A DNA stretch of 64,000 nt. Source: UBA4427 sp045106235. Its GTDB lineage: Bacteria; Myxococcota_A; UBA9160; UBA4427. This document shows positions 9,048 to 17,334 of the stretch, in pieces. A model generated the notes under the pieces. The model made no database searches and was not told where the DNA came from. It saw only the letters and a program-made list of their open reading frames with translations. The stretch spans positions 138,415 to 202,414 of the forward strand of contig JBGCEJ010000001.1 of the NCBI GenBank assembly GCA_045106235.1. The letters run 5' to 3'. Made by a program: the position numbers and the translations under genes. Each line of letters opens with the position of its first letter. Position 1 is the stretch's first letter.

Positions 9048-9824
9048 ATGCCGGAAATTCACCCAACCGCATGCGTCGAAGACGGGGCCGTCTTGGCTGA
9101 TGATGTGGTGGTCGGTGCATTTTCCTTTGTGGGTAGGGAAGTGGAGCTGGCTTCCGGGGTGGAAGTCGCACCCCATGTGACGCTGCTTGGGCGAACGATT
9201 GTCGGCGAGGATTGCCGCATTTTCTCCCATGCCTGTCTTGGGGGAGAGCCCCAAGACAAAGGCTTCAGCGGCGAGTCCACCTCCCTTGAGATCGGGGCCC
9301 GCACCTTGATCCGCGAGCATGTCACGATCCATGTCGGCACGTCTCGGGGCGGAGGCTGTACACGGCTGGGTGAGGATAACTTCCTCATGAACAGCGCCCA
9401 TATTGGCCATGACAGCCAAATCGGCGATCACACGATCATCGCCAGCTTCTGCGGCATCGGCGGTCATACACAGATCGGTGACCATGCAGTCCTCGGTGCT
9501 TTTACGGGACTCCATCAGTACGCGCGGGTGGGCGAGTCCGTGATGGTGGCGGGGGGATCGAAGCTCTCGCTGGACGCTGCGCCTTATACGATGGTGGCCG
9601 GTGACCGGGCGCGGCTCGTGGGTTTGAATGCGGTCGGGCTGAAGCGGCGTGGGTTCTCGACGAAGACCCGTTCCGAGATCAAGCGCGCCTTCCATCTGAT
9701 CTTTCAGTCGAAGTTGCGACTGGAAGAAGCTCTGGGCCGAGTCGAAGATGAGGTCGGCGGAATTCCCGAGGTGGAGCGGTTGGTTTCGTTCTTGCGGAAG
9801 ACCGAGCGCGGCTTCTGTCGCTAG
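9048..9824 (+). CDS. lpxA: UDP-GlcNAc (or 3-amino analogue) acyltransferase LpxA
   Basis: LpxA carries out the first step of lipid A synthesis, moving a hydroxyacyl chain from ACP to the sugar nucleotide 3-position. The 258-residue protein starts IHPTACVEDGAVLADDVVVGAF and has the left-handed beta-helix hexapeptide pattern. NSAHIGHDSQIG carries the catalytic His region, and the C-terminal helical domain includes GLNAVGLKRRGFS. It starts 11 nt after skp. Because an oxidoreductase resembling GnnA lies in the same operon, the acceptor could be the 3-amino sugar, giving an N-linked acyl chain. That is inference, not shown by the sequence. Confidence 0.96.
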   Translation: MPEIHPTACVEDGAVLADDVVVGAFSFVGREVELASGVEVAPHVTLLGRTIVGEDCRIFSHACLGGEPQDKGFSGESTSLEIGARTLIREHVTIHVGTSRGGGCTRLGEDNFLMNSAHIGHDSQIGDHTIIASFCGIGGHTQIGDHAVLGAFTGLHQYARVGESVMVAGGSKLSLDAAPYTMVAGDRARLVGLNAVGLKRRGFSTKTRSEIKRAFHLIFQSKLRLEEALGRVEDEVGGIPEVERLVSFLRKTERGFCR

Positions 9825-9846
9825 CGTGGACGGCGAGGGTGGAACG

Positions 9847-10695
9847 ATGCAGAGCGCGTCCGGGCAGGCGGTGGTCGGCTTGGTGGCGGGTGCGGGGCGC
9901 TTGCCCTTCGAAGCGGCGCGCGTCCTCAGGGAGCAGGGGGCGCTTGTTCGTGCCGTTGCGCTCGAAGGTTTAGCCGAGCCGGACCTCATCGCCGACGTGG
10001 AAGCGCTTCACTGGGTGACGCTTGGACAGCTCGGTGCAACCCGGGAGGCGCTTCGCGCACTCTCGGTCGAGTCTTTGCTCTTGGTGGGAAAGGTCCCGAA
10101 GACGCTGCTCGAAGAGGGCGAGGGGGTCTTTCGGCCGGATGCAGAAGCGCTTGCTTGGCTGAGTGAGATCAAGGATCTATCCGATGAGAGCCTGTTAGGC
10201 CTGGTGGGGCGATGGCTCGGTGAGCAGGAGCTTGAGGTCCTGCGGCAGGATGTTGCCCTCGAGTCACTCTTGGCCGAGTCCGGCCCGATCGCGGCGCGCA
10301 TGCCGAGTGCGCGTGAGCGGTCGGATCTATCCGCAGGAGAGGGCGCGCTTCGGAAACTGGGGGAAGCGGGAAGCGGCCAATGCGTTGTTGTTTCCGAGGG
10401 GCGGGTCCTGACCTGCGAAGAAATCCTTGGGACCGACGACGCGATTCGGCGCGCGGCGGCGATGACGGAGTCTCCTTTGACCGTCGTGAAAGGCGCGCGG
10501 CCTCGGCAGGATCTGCGCTTTGATTTACCCGCCGTGGGAAAGGAGACCGTTCGAGTGATGGCCGCGGCGGGGGCTTCGGCGCTGGCGGTTGAGGCAGGGC
10601 GAACCCTCTTGGTCGGGCGCGAGGAGATGCTCCGGGCAGCAGACGCCGCGGGGATCGCGGTTTGGGGCTTTTCGCGTGTGGGGGGCGATTCGTGA
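9847..10695 (+). CDS. lpxI: UDP-2,3-diacylglucosamine pyrophosphatase LpxI
   Basis: LpxI hydrolyses UDP-2,3-diacylglucosamine to lipid X. It is the non-homologous replacement for LpxH found in alpha- and delta-type lineages. ATG 9847 has GAGGGTGG just upstream and gives 282 residues. The protein opens with VVGLVAGAGRLPFEAARVLRE and keeps the family features LLVGKVPKTLL, GEQELEVLRQD and, near the C-terminus, ARPRQDLRFDLPAVGKETV. It sits between lpxA and lpxB as expected. Its stop overlaps the next gene's GTG. Confidence 0.94.
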   Translation: MQSASGQAVVGLVAGAGRLPFEAARVLREQGALVRAVALEGLAEPDLIADVEALHWVTLGQLGATREALRALSVESLLLVGKVPKTLLEEGEGVFRPDAEALAWLSEIKDLSDESLLGLVGRWLGEQELEVLRQDVALESLLAESGPIAARMPSARERSDLSAGEGALRKLGEAGSGQCVVVSEGRVLTCEEILGTDDAIRRAAAMTESPLTVVKGARPRQDLRFDLPAVGKETVRVMAAAGASALAVEAGRTLLVGREEMLRAADAAGIAVWGFSRVGGDS

Positions 10696-11597
10696 AACCC
10701 ATACGCGTTTGCCTTGTGGGCGCTGGACCAATGGGGCGTCTGCACGCCCGAAAGATCGCGGAGATGCGGGAAGCGGGGGAGGCCTCGGTCCTTTCGACAA
10801 TCGTCGATCATCATGAAGGGCGCGCCGAAGAGGTCGCGGCTGCGTTTGGGGGCGAGGCGATCGCTGACCTGGACGACGCCTTTGCCTCATCGGATGTTGC
10901 GTTGATTGCGGTGCCGACGGGGGGGCATGCTGGGCTCGCGGAGCGCGCGCTTCGCGCGGGACTCGATGTGCTTGTTGAAAAGCCGATGGCCAGCGATCCG
11001 GCGGAAGCGGCTTCAATGATCGAGGCAGCGGAAGCGGGCGGCCGAATTCTTCAGGTCGGGCATGTCGAGTGGTACAACGCAGCGTGGCGAGAGGCAGCGA
11101 CGCGCGCCGGGACGCCGCGGAGCATCGAAGTCGATCGGCTCACGGAGCCGAGTGAGCGCGGCCTTGATCTCGATGTCGTGGAGGATCTGATGCTTCATGA
11201 CCTTGACTGGGTGACGCGTTATGTGGGCGGGGAGGTTGTGGAGATCTCAGCCGAGGGTGCCTGTGTCGCGACGTCCAAGCTTGATGTGGCCGCGGCCACG
11301 CTGCGCTTCGATTCGGGATGTGTGGCGACGCTGCGCGCAAGTCGAGTGCATTCCGAACGGCGAAGGCGGGTTCGGATCGTCGGGGAGCGGGGGAATGAGC
11401 GGGCTGATCTACTGCAGCCTGCGAAGGACGCTCGCGCCGCGGCGAAGCTTGATCCGCTCGCCCGTCAATGGAGTGCGTTTTTATCCGCGGTGCGGAAGCG
11501 GGAGACACCTGAGAATTCGGGCTCGGTCGGGCTTGCGGCGCTGCGCTGGGTGGAACGGGTTCAAGAGCAGATTGACGTGTCGGGAGGCGAGGCATGA
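10692..11597 (+). CDS. Gfo/Idh/MocA-family oxidoreductase in the lipid A operon (GnnA-like candidate)
   Basis: This is an NAD(P)-dependent sugar oxidoreductase of 301 residues. GTG 10692 overlaps the lpxI stop as GTGA and the end overlaps lpxB as ATGA. The N-terminal Rossmann motif is VCLVGAGPMGRLHARKI. DVLVEKPMA is the family's EKP motif with the catalytic Lys, and QVGHVEWYN follows. Its place between lpxI and lpxB suggests a role on a lipid A sugar nucleotide. GnnA of Acidithiobacillus and Leptospira oxidises the 3-OH of UDP-GlcNAc before transamination by GnnB, but no GnnB-like aminotransferase is in this window. Family assignment is firm; the substrate is not. Confidence 0.85.
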   Translation: MKPIRVCLVGAGPMGRLHARKIAEMREAGEASVLSTIVDHHEGRAEEVAAAFGGEAIADLDDAFASSDVALIAVPTGGHAGLAERALRAGLDVLVEKPMASDPAEAASMIEAAEAGGRILQVGHVEWYNAAWREAATRAGTPRSIEVDRLTEPSERGLDLDVVEDLMLHDLDWVTRYVGGEVVEISAEGACVATSKLDVAAATLRFDSGCVATLRASRVHSERRRRVRIVGERGNERADLLQPAKDARAAAKLDPLARQWSAFLSAVRKRETPENSGSVGLAALRWVERVQEQIDVSGGEA

Positions 11598-12790
11598 CGA
11601 CGATCCTGCTATCCGCCGGCGATCAATCCGGGGAGATGCACGGAGCTGCGCTGGTGCGGAAGCTCCGCGAACGTTTTCCCGAAGCGCGATTTGTGGGGCT
11701 GGGCGGAGACGCGATGCGGGCTGCCGGGGTCGACGTGGGGGTGGACCAGAGAGAACTCGCCGTTGGGGGGCTCGTCGAAGTGGCCTCGAGCCTGCCGCGG
11801 GTTCGCCGTGCGCTCCGGGCGCTGCTCGACGTCGCGCTTCGGACGCGGCCAGATCTGGTGATCCTGATCGATTCAGGGGGCTTTAATCTGCTCTTCGCGC
11901 GGGCGCTCCGGCGGCAGCGCCGGATCGTCCCGACGCTTTACTATATCGCGCCCCAGGTTTGGGCCTGGAGACCGAAGCGCGTCCAGAAGCTGGCGGAACG
12001 CGCTGACCGCATTGCGGTGATCCTGCCTTTTGAGCGGGCATTCTATGCATCCCGGGGAATCGAGGTTGATTTCGTCGGACATCCTTCCCTGGACGGACAC
12101 GCCGCGCTGACGCATCGGGAGACGGGGGAGGCGCGGGCCGCGCTGGGCCGCACGCTCGGGATCCCGGAGGGTGTGCCCCTGCTGGGGATTTTCCCAGGGA
12201 GTCGCCGCAACGAGTGGGTGAGGCATCTCCCGGTTCAGCTCGAGGCTTTCGCCGAGCTTCGTGAACGGGGCGGGGCCGCGGCTGAGATGCATGCGGTCGT
12301 CGGGCTGGCTCCGAGTCTTGCGCGATCCGAAATTGAGGCGGCCATCGCGGACTGTCAGGCGCTCGACCGCTCGGGAGCGCGTGAGGTGCTGCATCTCGGC
12401 GAGGCGGGGGACGAGCGCGTCTTGCCGGCGCTGGACCTAGCGCTGGCGAAGCCCGGGACGATCACGGTGGAGGCGATGCTGCAGGGGCTGCCGATGGTGG
12501 TGATCGCCAAGGGGCATCCGCTGAGCGCATGGGTGGCTCGCCGGGCGGTTCAGGTCGATTGGCTTGCGATGCCCAATTTGATCGCGGGGGAGCAGATCGT
12601 TCCCGAGCTGATCCAAGAAGAGGCAACACCCGATCGAATCGCGGCGGAACTTGCGCCACTCTTAGGGGGGGCCGCTCGGGATGCGCAAGTTGCGGCTCTC
12701 GCGCAGGCGAAGCGGGCGTTGGGGGAGCCCGGCGCCTCTTCTCGGGTGGCGCAGATCGTGGAGGAGATGCTTGAGACTGATCACGCATAG
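11594..12790 (+). CDS. lpxB: Lipid-A-disaccharide synthase LpxB
   Basis: LpxB joins lipid X and UDP-2,3-diacylglucosamine into the lipid A disaccharide at the inner membrane. The 398-residue protein has the GT19 hallmarks: SAGDQSGEMHGAALVR at the N-terminus, FVGLGGDAMRAAG, IAPQVWAWRPKRVQKLAERAD in the middle, GIFPGSRRNEW, and LALAKPGTITVEAMLQGLPMVV near the end. It overlaps the previous gene by 4 nt and the next by 20 nt. No unusual feature beyond an Ala/Arg-rich composition. Confidence 0.96.
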   Translation: MTTILLSAGDQSGEMHGAALVRKLRERFPEARFVGLGGDAMRAAGVDVGVDQRELAVGGLVEVASSLPRVRRALRALLDVALRTRPDLVILIDSGGFNLLFARALRRQRRIVPTLYYIAPQVWAWRPKRVQKLAERADRIAVILPFERAFYASRGIEVDFVGHPSLDGHAALTHRETGEARAALGRTLGIPEGVPLLGIFPGSRRNEWVRHLPVQLEAFAELRERGGAAAEMHAVVGLAPSLARSEIEAAIADCQALDRSGAREVLHLGEAGDERVLPALDLALAKPGTITVEAMLQGLPMVVIAKGHPLSAWVARRAVQVDWLAMPNLIAGEQIVPELIQEEATPDRIAAELAPLLGGAARDAQVAALAQAKRALGEPGASSRVAQIVEEMLETDHA

Positions 12791-14186
12791 CGTCGCGGCT
12801 TTCTCCGCATTGGCCTTGGCTCCGCTGCTTGCGGGCGCTTACTGCCTACGCCCGTCCTTTCGGGCGGGGGCCGGCGCGCGGCTCGGTCGTGGGCCTTTTC
12901 GACATGAGGACCCGACGTCGAGAGTCTGGCTCCACGCTTCAAGCGTCGGCGAGGCTAAGGTGGCTTGCCGGCTTGCGGACGCGCTCGAAGCCTCTGGGCA
13001 TGCGCTCCGCGCGACGACCATGACGCAAACGGGACTTGAGCTTTTTGAGCGGGATCGTCCCGGACTGAGATCGAGCTATGCGCCGCTTGATCATCCCTGG
13101 TGTGTCGAGCCGGTCGTGCGGCGGGGGAATCCGAAGCTCTCGGTTTTGATCGAAACGGAACTCTGGCCAAGCTGGGTGGGGGCCTGCGCGCGGCATGATG
13201 TCCCCGTAGTTGTCGCCTCCGGCCGCTTGTCTGACCGATCTTTTCCGCGCTACCGGAAGGCGCGCTCTCTGATCCGGGGAACGCTTGGGCGGATCGACGC
13301 GGTGGGCGCGAGGACGGATCTCGATGCCGAGCGCTTCGTCGAACTCGGCGTGCCCGAGGCCCGGGTGCGCGTGACAGGGGATCTCAAACTCGATCCGCCC
13401 GAGGAGCAGCCGGCCCTCGCGATTGATCTGATCCGCGCTTTGGCGGATGTGCCGGCGGTGGTGGGCGGGAGCACGCATCAAGGAGAGGAGGCGGCCCTTC
13501 TTGACGCGCTGCAGGCGGCGGAAAAAGCGGGGCACGGCTTCGTCCTCGTTTTGGCTCCGCGACGGATCGAACGCGCCGAGGAACTCGTGCGGCTTTGCCA
13601 ATCCAAGCAGCGCCGGGTCTACCGCCGCACGCAGCTAGAAGGGCGTCACTTGGTTCCCGGTGAGGTGCTGATCCTCGATTCCTTTGGCGAGCTCGCGGCA
13701 ATGTATGCGACCGCCTCCATCGCATTCGTCGGAGGGACTTTGGCGAATGTCGGCGGGCATAACGTGGTCGAGCCGCTCCATACGGGCTGTCCTGTCCTCT
13801 ACGGGCCGCGAACCGAAAATGTGCGCAAAGTGGTCGAAATTATTGAGGTGGGAGGAGCCGGGACACGTGTCGAAACGCCCGAAGCCCTCGCCCAAGCGGT
13901 CGTGACCACTTTTGATGATCTGGAGGCATCGCGCCAGCGCGGCGAACTCGGCCGCGAACGCCTCGCGGAACATCGGGGCAGCGTTGCACGGACGGTCGAT
14001 TTGATCGAGGAGACGCTGGAGCGCCGCGGAAAGACCCTGCCTGTCGGCTCTGGTGCTGGCCCTGGCCCCGGCCCCGGCGCTCGGGCGATGGGCGGCGCCG
14101 GAGATGGCCCGGGGAGCGCGTCGCAAGGGGATGAGTCCGCGTCCGCGGATGCCGATCACGAGACTTCCCCGGAGGCCGATGCGTGA
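12771..14186 (+). CDS. waaA: Kdo transferase WaaA/KdtA with low-complexity tail
   Basis: WaaA adds Kdo residues from CMP-Kdo to lipid IVA. TTG 12771 was chosen: GGAGG lies 6 nt upstream and the product begins with the family's N-terminal membrane anchor (LITHSVAAFSALALAPLL). GT30 motifs are WLHASSVGEAKVA, SVLIETELWPSW, VTGDLKLD, GGSTHQGEE and IAFVGGTLANVGGHNVVEPLHTG. The 471-residue protein ends with about 50 residues of Gly/Pro/Ala/Ser/Asp low-complexity sequence absent from typical WaaA, coded partly by GGCCCC-type repeats near 14057-14080. It overlaps lpxB upstream and lpxK downstream. Confidence 0.94.
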   Translation: MRLITHSVAAFSALALAPLLAGAYCLRPSFRAGAGARLGRGPFRHEDPTSRVWLHASSVGEAKVACRLADALEASGHALRATTMTQTGLELFERDRPGLRSSYAPLDHPWCVEPVVRRGNPKLSVLIETELWPSWVGACARHDVPVVVASGRLSDRSFPRYRKARSLIRGTLGRIDAVGARTDLDAERFVELGVPEARVRVTGDLKLDPPEEQPALAIDLIRALADVPAVVGGSTHQGEEAALLDALQAAEKAGHGFVLVLAPRRIERAEELVRLCQSKQRRVYRRTQLEGRHLVPGEVLILDSFGELAAMYATASIAFVGGTLANVGGHNVVEPLHTGCPVLYGPRTENVRKVVEIIEVGGAGTRVETPEALAQAVVTTFDDLEASRQRGELGRERLAEHRGSVARTVDLIEETLERRGKTLPVGSGAGPGPGPGARAMGGAGDGPGSASQGDESASADADHETSPEADA

Positions 14187-15334
14187 GCGAAGAGGCGGGT
14201 TCAGCGCGGCGAGGGGAGGTCGGCGGCGAGTCGTCTCGCGGGGTCGCAACCGGTCTAGATAAAGCGCGCGAACTTTTTCTGACGGGCGTGAAAAGTCTCT
14301 CCTCTTCGGCCTATGGGCTAGGGGGGTGGATCGACCGGGCGCGGCATAACCGAAACGCGGCGGCTCGCGGGCGTCCACCGTGTGCGATCGTCAGCGTCGG
14401 GGGTATCACGGTCGGTGGGGCAGGGAAGACTCCGGTTGCCGCGGGCCTCGCACGCGATCTCGCAGCGCGAGGCTGGCGGGTTGTCCTGGCAAGCCGCGGC
14501 TACAAAGGTGCTCAGCGCGAACGTGTGAAGCTCGTTTCCGACGGGCGAAGAATTCATGCCTCGGTTGCGGAAGTGGGGGACGAAGCGCTTCTGTTGGCGG
14601 CGCACGCCCCGGGCGTCCCTGTCCTTGTGGGGCGGGACCGGCATTGGGTGGGGCATCATGCGGTCTCTGTGTTAGGCGCACAAATCCTCGTGCTGGATGA
14701 CGCGTTTCAACATCACCGCCTGATTCGGGACATAGATTGTGTCTGTCTTGATGGTCGTTCTGGGGCGGGGAGCGGGAAACTTCTGCCGGCGGGACCTTTG
14801 CGGGAGCCGGTCTCGAGTCTGGCTCGGGCGGACTGGGTCATCGTTGTGGACGGCGCTCCGGGCGATGCTGCGCACCTTCTCTCCGATCCTTTTGTAAGAG
14901 GTGAGGGCGAAGGGGCGGAATCCGAAGGGGCGCAGCGCGCACAGGCCCGGCGAGTGCCGACGAGCTTGATGAGCCTTGATCGAAGTGAGCGCGAGCCGGT
15001 CACCTCGCTTTCGGGACGACGAGTGGGGATCTTGGTTGGGATCGCGCAGCCCGGAACGCTGCGTCGGACGCTCACAGCGTTAGGTGCGGAAGTGGTTGCG
15101 GAACGGCGCTTTCCAGATCATCACGTGTTCAAGGAAGGAGATCTGCGAGGGCTCGACCCCGAGGTGCCGCTTTGGATCACGACCGAGAAAGATGGGCTGA
15201 AAATTTTGCCGGAGTGGGCGAAGCGGGTTCCGATCCGAGTCCTCCGGATTGAAGCGGCTTTTGATCCGCCCGACATGTTGGCGGATGCAATCGAAGCGGC
15301 GCTTCAGTCCGAGGGGCGGCTGCCGGAGGACTGA
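14183..15334 (+). CDS. lpxK: Tetraacyldisaccharide 4'-kinase LpxK
   Basis: LpxK phosphorylates the 4' position of the lipid A disaccharide to make lipid IVA. The 383-residue protein starts at GTG 14183, overlapping waaA by 4 nt, with about 35 flexible residues before the conserved core. The P-loop SVGGITVGGAGKTPV is typical, followed by SRGYKG, GDEALLLA, LDDAFQHHRL and DCVCLD, and ITTEKDGLKI near the C-terminus. The reaction precedes Kdo addition, so all steps from lipid X to Kdo2-lipid IVA are encoded together here. Its 3' end overlaps the convergent gene by 31 nt. Confidence 0.95.
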   Translation: MSEEAGSARRGEVGGESSRGVATGLDKARELFLTGVKSLSSSAYGLGGWIDRARHNRNAAARGRPPCAIVSVGGITVGGAGKTPVAAGLARDLAARGWRVVLASRGYKGAQRERVKLVSDGRRIHASVAEVGDEALLLAAHAPGVPVLVGRDRHWVGHHAVSVLGAQILVLDDAFQHHRLIRDIDCVCLDGRSGAGSGKLLPAGPLREPVSSLARADWVIVVDGAPGDAAHLLSDPFVRGEGEGAESEGAQRAQARRVPTSLMSLDRSEREPVTSLSGRRVGILVGIAQPGTLRRTLTALGAEVVAERRFPDHHVFKEGDLRGLDPEVPLWITTEKDGLKILPEWAKRVPIRVLRIEAAFDPPDMLADAIEAALQSEGRLPED

Positions 15335-17334
15335 ACCGAGCGCCCCTCAAGATCGACTTCAAAACGGGCCAACTCGGCGCCCGTCTGGCCAAATAAGTGG
15401 AGGAAGGGCCAGCGCGGGGCGCTGCGAAGGGAGACCGAGAGCAGCTCGTCCCCGCGACGATCGTGCTTGATGAGGGAGACGCGGGCATATCCCAGGGAAA
15501 GGGCGGCGAACCGCGAGGCGGGATGATCGCGGGCGGCGAGCGGGCCCTCGGCGCGAGCGCCGGCACCCAGCCCGGCCTGGAGAACCCGAGTGGGAGAATC
15601 CAGAGCGAAGGCCTGCAGATTATGATGGTGGGCGCTCAGGACCAGTTGAACGGGATGACCTAACGCTGAGGCTTCAGCGAGGGTGCGTTGGACCGCGACG
15701 GGGTAGCCCCCGTTTGGGACGCCGCCGAGATCGTCGGTGGCGATTGGACGATGCGTTGCCAAGATGCGCCACGGGCCCTTCGCCGAGCTGACCGCTTCGA
15801 GGAGTTCTTGTCGCATCGTTTTGAGGTCGCGAATCCTCACTTCCGATTCGAACAAGATCAGGCTCACGCCGTTACCCATTTCGAAGACCTGGGCGATGTC
15901 AGGACTCATCTTCCATCCCGGTAGGAAACCCGGAACGGTCTCTCGCTGAAGGGCGGGGCTCTCGGCGGTTTCGAGATCGTGATTGCCCAGGACTGCATAG
16001 ATTGGGACTGGACGGCGATCCTGGGCGGCTTCTTTACAGGCAGGCGCGATTTCGGCAGAGCGCGGTCCGCTCAAATCCAGGAAATAGCAATACGGCTTCA
16101 CGACGTTACGACGAAGTCGCTCGACGAGATGCTCTCGGTCGAGGCCGCGCCAATAGAAATTATCACCGAGCAAGACGAGTCCATCGACCGGCGCGCGCTT
16201 CGCCTCCTGCGTCATCGCCTTCGCGACCGAGATCTGACCTTCGAAAAGCGAATCCGCGAAGGAGAAGCGGCCCGTGCGTCCGGTATCCCCCGTGGCGAGG
16301 AGAGACCAGCTCGTCGCCGCCTGCGCGCCTGCGCCTGCACTTGAAGCATCTCCCGCATGTGATGGGGCTTCGGGGAGTGCCGCCTCGGAACAAGCGACGA
16401 GAGCGGCGAGGCCGAGCGGGAGCAGTCGTCGTCTCAGTCGCCAGCCGAGGCGATGACGAGCAAGTCCTCTACTTTCGTTCTGGGCGCAGCGAAGGAGGGC
16501 GCGGCGCAGGGCTCGGTCTTGGCCGCAATAGGCCGAGATGAAGCGAGCGCAGTCGCGTTCGGGACTTCGCTGAGTGATCTGCAGCTTTTCCGCCGAACGA
16601 AAGAGTCGTAGGAGATCTTTCATTCGCTCCGCCGGGGTGATCTCCGGGCGGAGCCGCGTATGAGCGAGGTCGATCAAGAGACAGCGGACGCCCCCGTCGG
16701 CCTCGGATTGCTGCGGCAAGAAAAGGATGTTTCGAAGGTTGAGGTCGCCGTGCAAACCGCCCGCATCATGGAAGCAGCGAATGCTCTCGGCACAGGCACG
16801 CACGCCGGCAGTCGCTTCTGGACCGTGAGGATCGCCCGAAAGTGTGCGCTGGAACCAGGCGAGTCCGTCCTGCGCCATTTCGTAGTCGACCGTCGCGAGA
16901 GCAAGACGCCAGAACCCACCCCGTTTCTGCGCGCTGGCGAAGGCGATCTCAGCAAGCGGGGCGCCTTTGGCCATAAGCCTTCGCCAGATGCGCAGCTCTT
17001 GGAGCGCACGGTCGGGTCGAGCGAAAGCGCTTCTCGCCAGACCGCCAAGGGCCCCGCCTCGGAGGTAGGGGCGCACGCGAAGGGTCTCAGCTTGGCCTTC
17101 GGGATCGACCAGTAGAATATGGGGCCCGCGTCCGCCGGAGACGGTGGGCGCCTTCTCGAGCGTTTCTGCGAAGGTGTCCGGTTGATCAAGTCCGGCGGCG
17201 CGAAGGCGCTCGGCGAAACGCGGCGCTGTGACAAGCCGAAAGCCAGTCTTGCTCGGTGAGCCCAGTTCAACTTCTGCTATCGCCTCGTTGGGATTCGCAC
17301 CTGTGGATTGCCGGTCCGTATGAGGTCGGTTCAT
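15304..17334 (-). CDS. Fusion: Kdo-kinase-like domain, lipobox-like helix, metallophosphoesterase
   Basis: One 676-residue frame joins two enzymes. Residues 1 to about 300 resemble the KdkA/WaaP lipopolysaccharide kinases: LHGDLNLRNILFL carries the catalytic Asp and LLIDLAHTRL the metal-binding Asp. Residues about 345-676 are a calcineurin-type phosphoesterase with ATGDTG, LLGDNFYWRG, LGNHD, THRP and SAHHHN. Between them, RRRLLPLGLAALVACSEA looks like a lipoprotein signal with Cys at about residue 315. No ATG, GTG or TTG codon lies close upstream of it in frame, so separate translation of the second half is not obvious. If the helix spans the membrane, the kinase would be cytosolic and the phosphoesterase periplasmic. 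It overlaps the LptF/G gene by 4 nt, so it is probably in one operon with it. Confidence 0.78.
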   Translation of the reverse strand: MNRPHTDRQSTGANPNEAIAEVELGSPSKTGFRLVTAPRFAERLRAAGLDQPDTFAETLEKAPTVSGGRGPHILLVDPEGQAETLRVRPYLRGGALGGLARSAFARPDRALQELRIWRRLMAKGAPLAEIAFASAQKRGGFWRLALATVDYEMAQDGLAWFQRTLSGDPHGPEATAGVRACAESIRCFHDAGGLHGDLNLRNILFLPQQSEADGGVRCLLIDLAHTRLRPEITPAERMKDLLRLFRSAEKLQITQRSPERDCARFISAYCGQDRALRRALLRCAQNESRGLARHRLGWRLRRRLLPLGLAALVACSEAALPEAPSHAGDASSAGAGAQAATSWSLLATGDTGRTGRFSFADSLFEGQISVAKAMTQEAKRAPVDGLVLLGDNFYWRGLDREHLVERLRRNVVKPYCYFLDLSGPRSAEIAPACKEAAQDRRPVPIYAVLGNHDLETAESPALQRETVPGFLPGWKMSPDIAQVFEMGNGVSLILFESEVRIRDLKTMRQELLEAVSSAKGPWRILATHRPIATDDLGGVPNGGYPVAVQRTLAEASALGHPVQLVLSAHHHNLQAFALDSPTRVLQAGLGAGARAEGPLAARDHPASRFAALSLGYARVSLIKHDRRGDELLSVSLRSAPRWPFLHLFGQTGAELARFEVDLEGRSVQSSGSRPSD

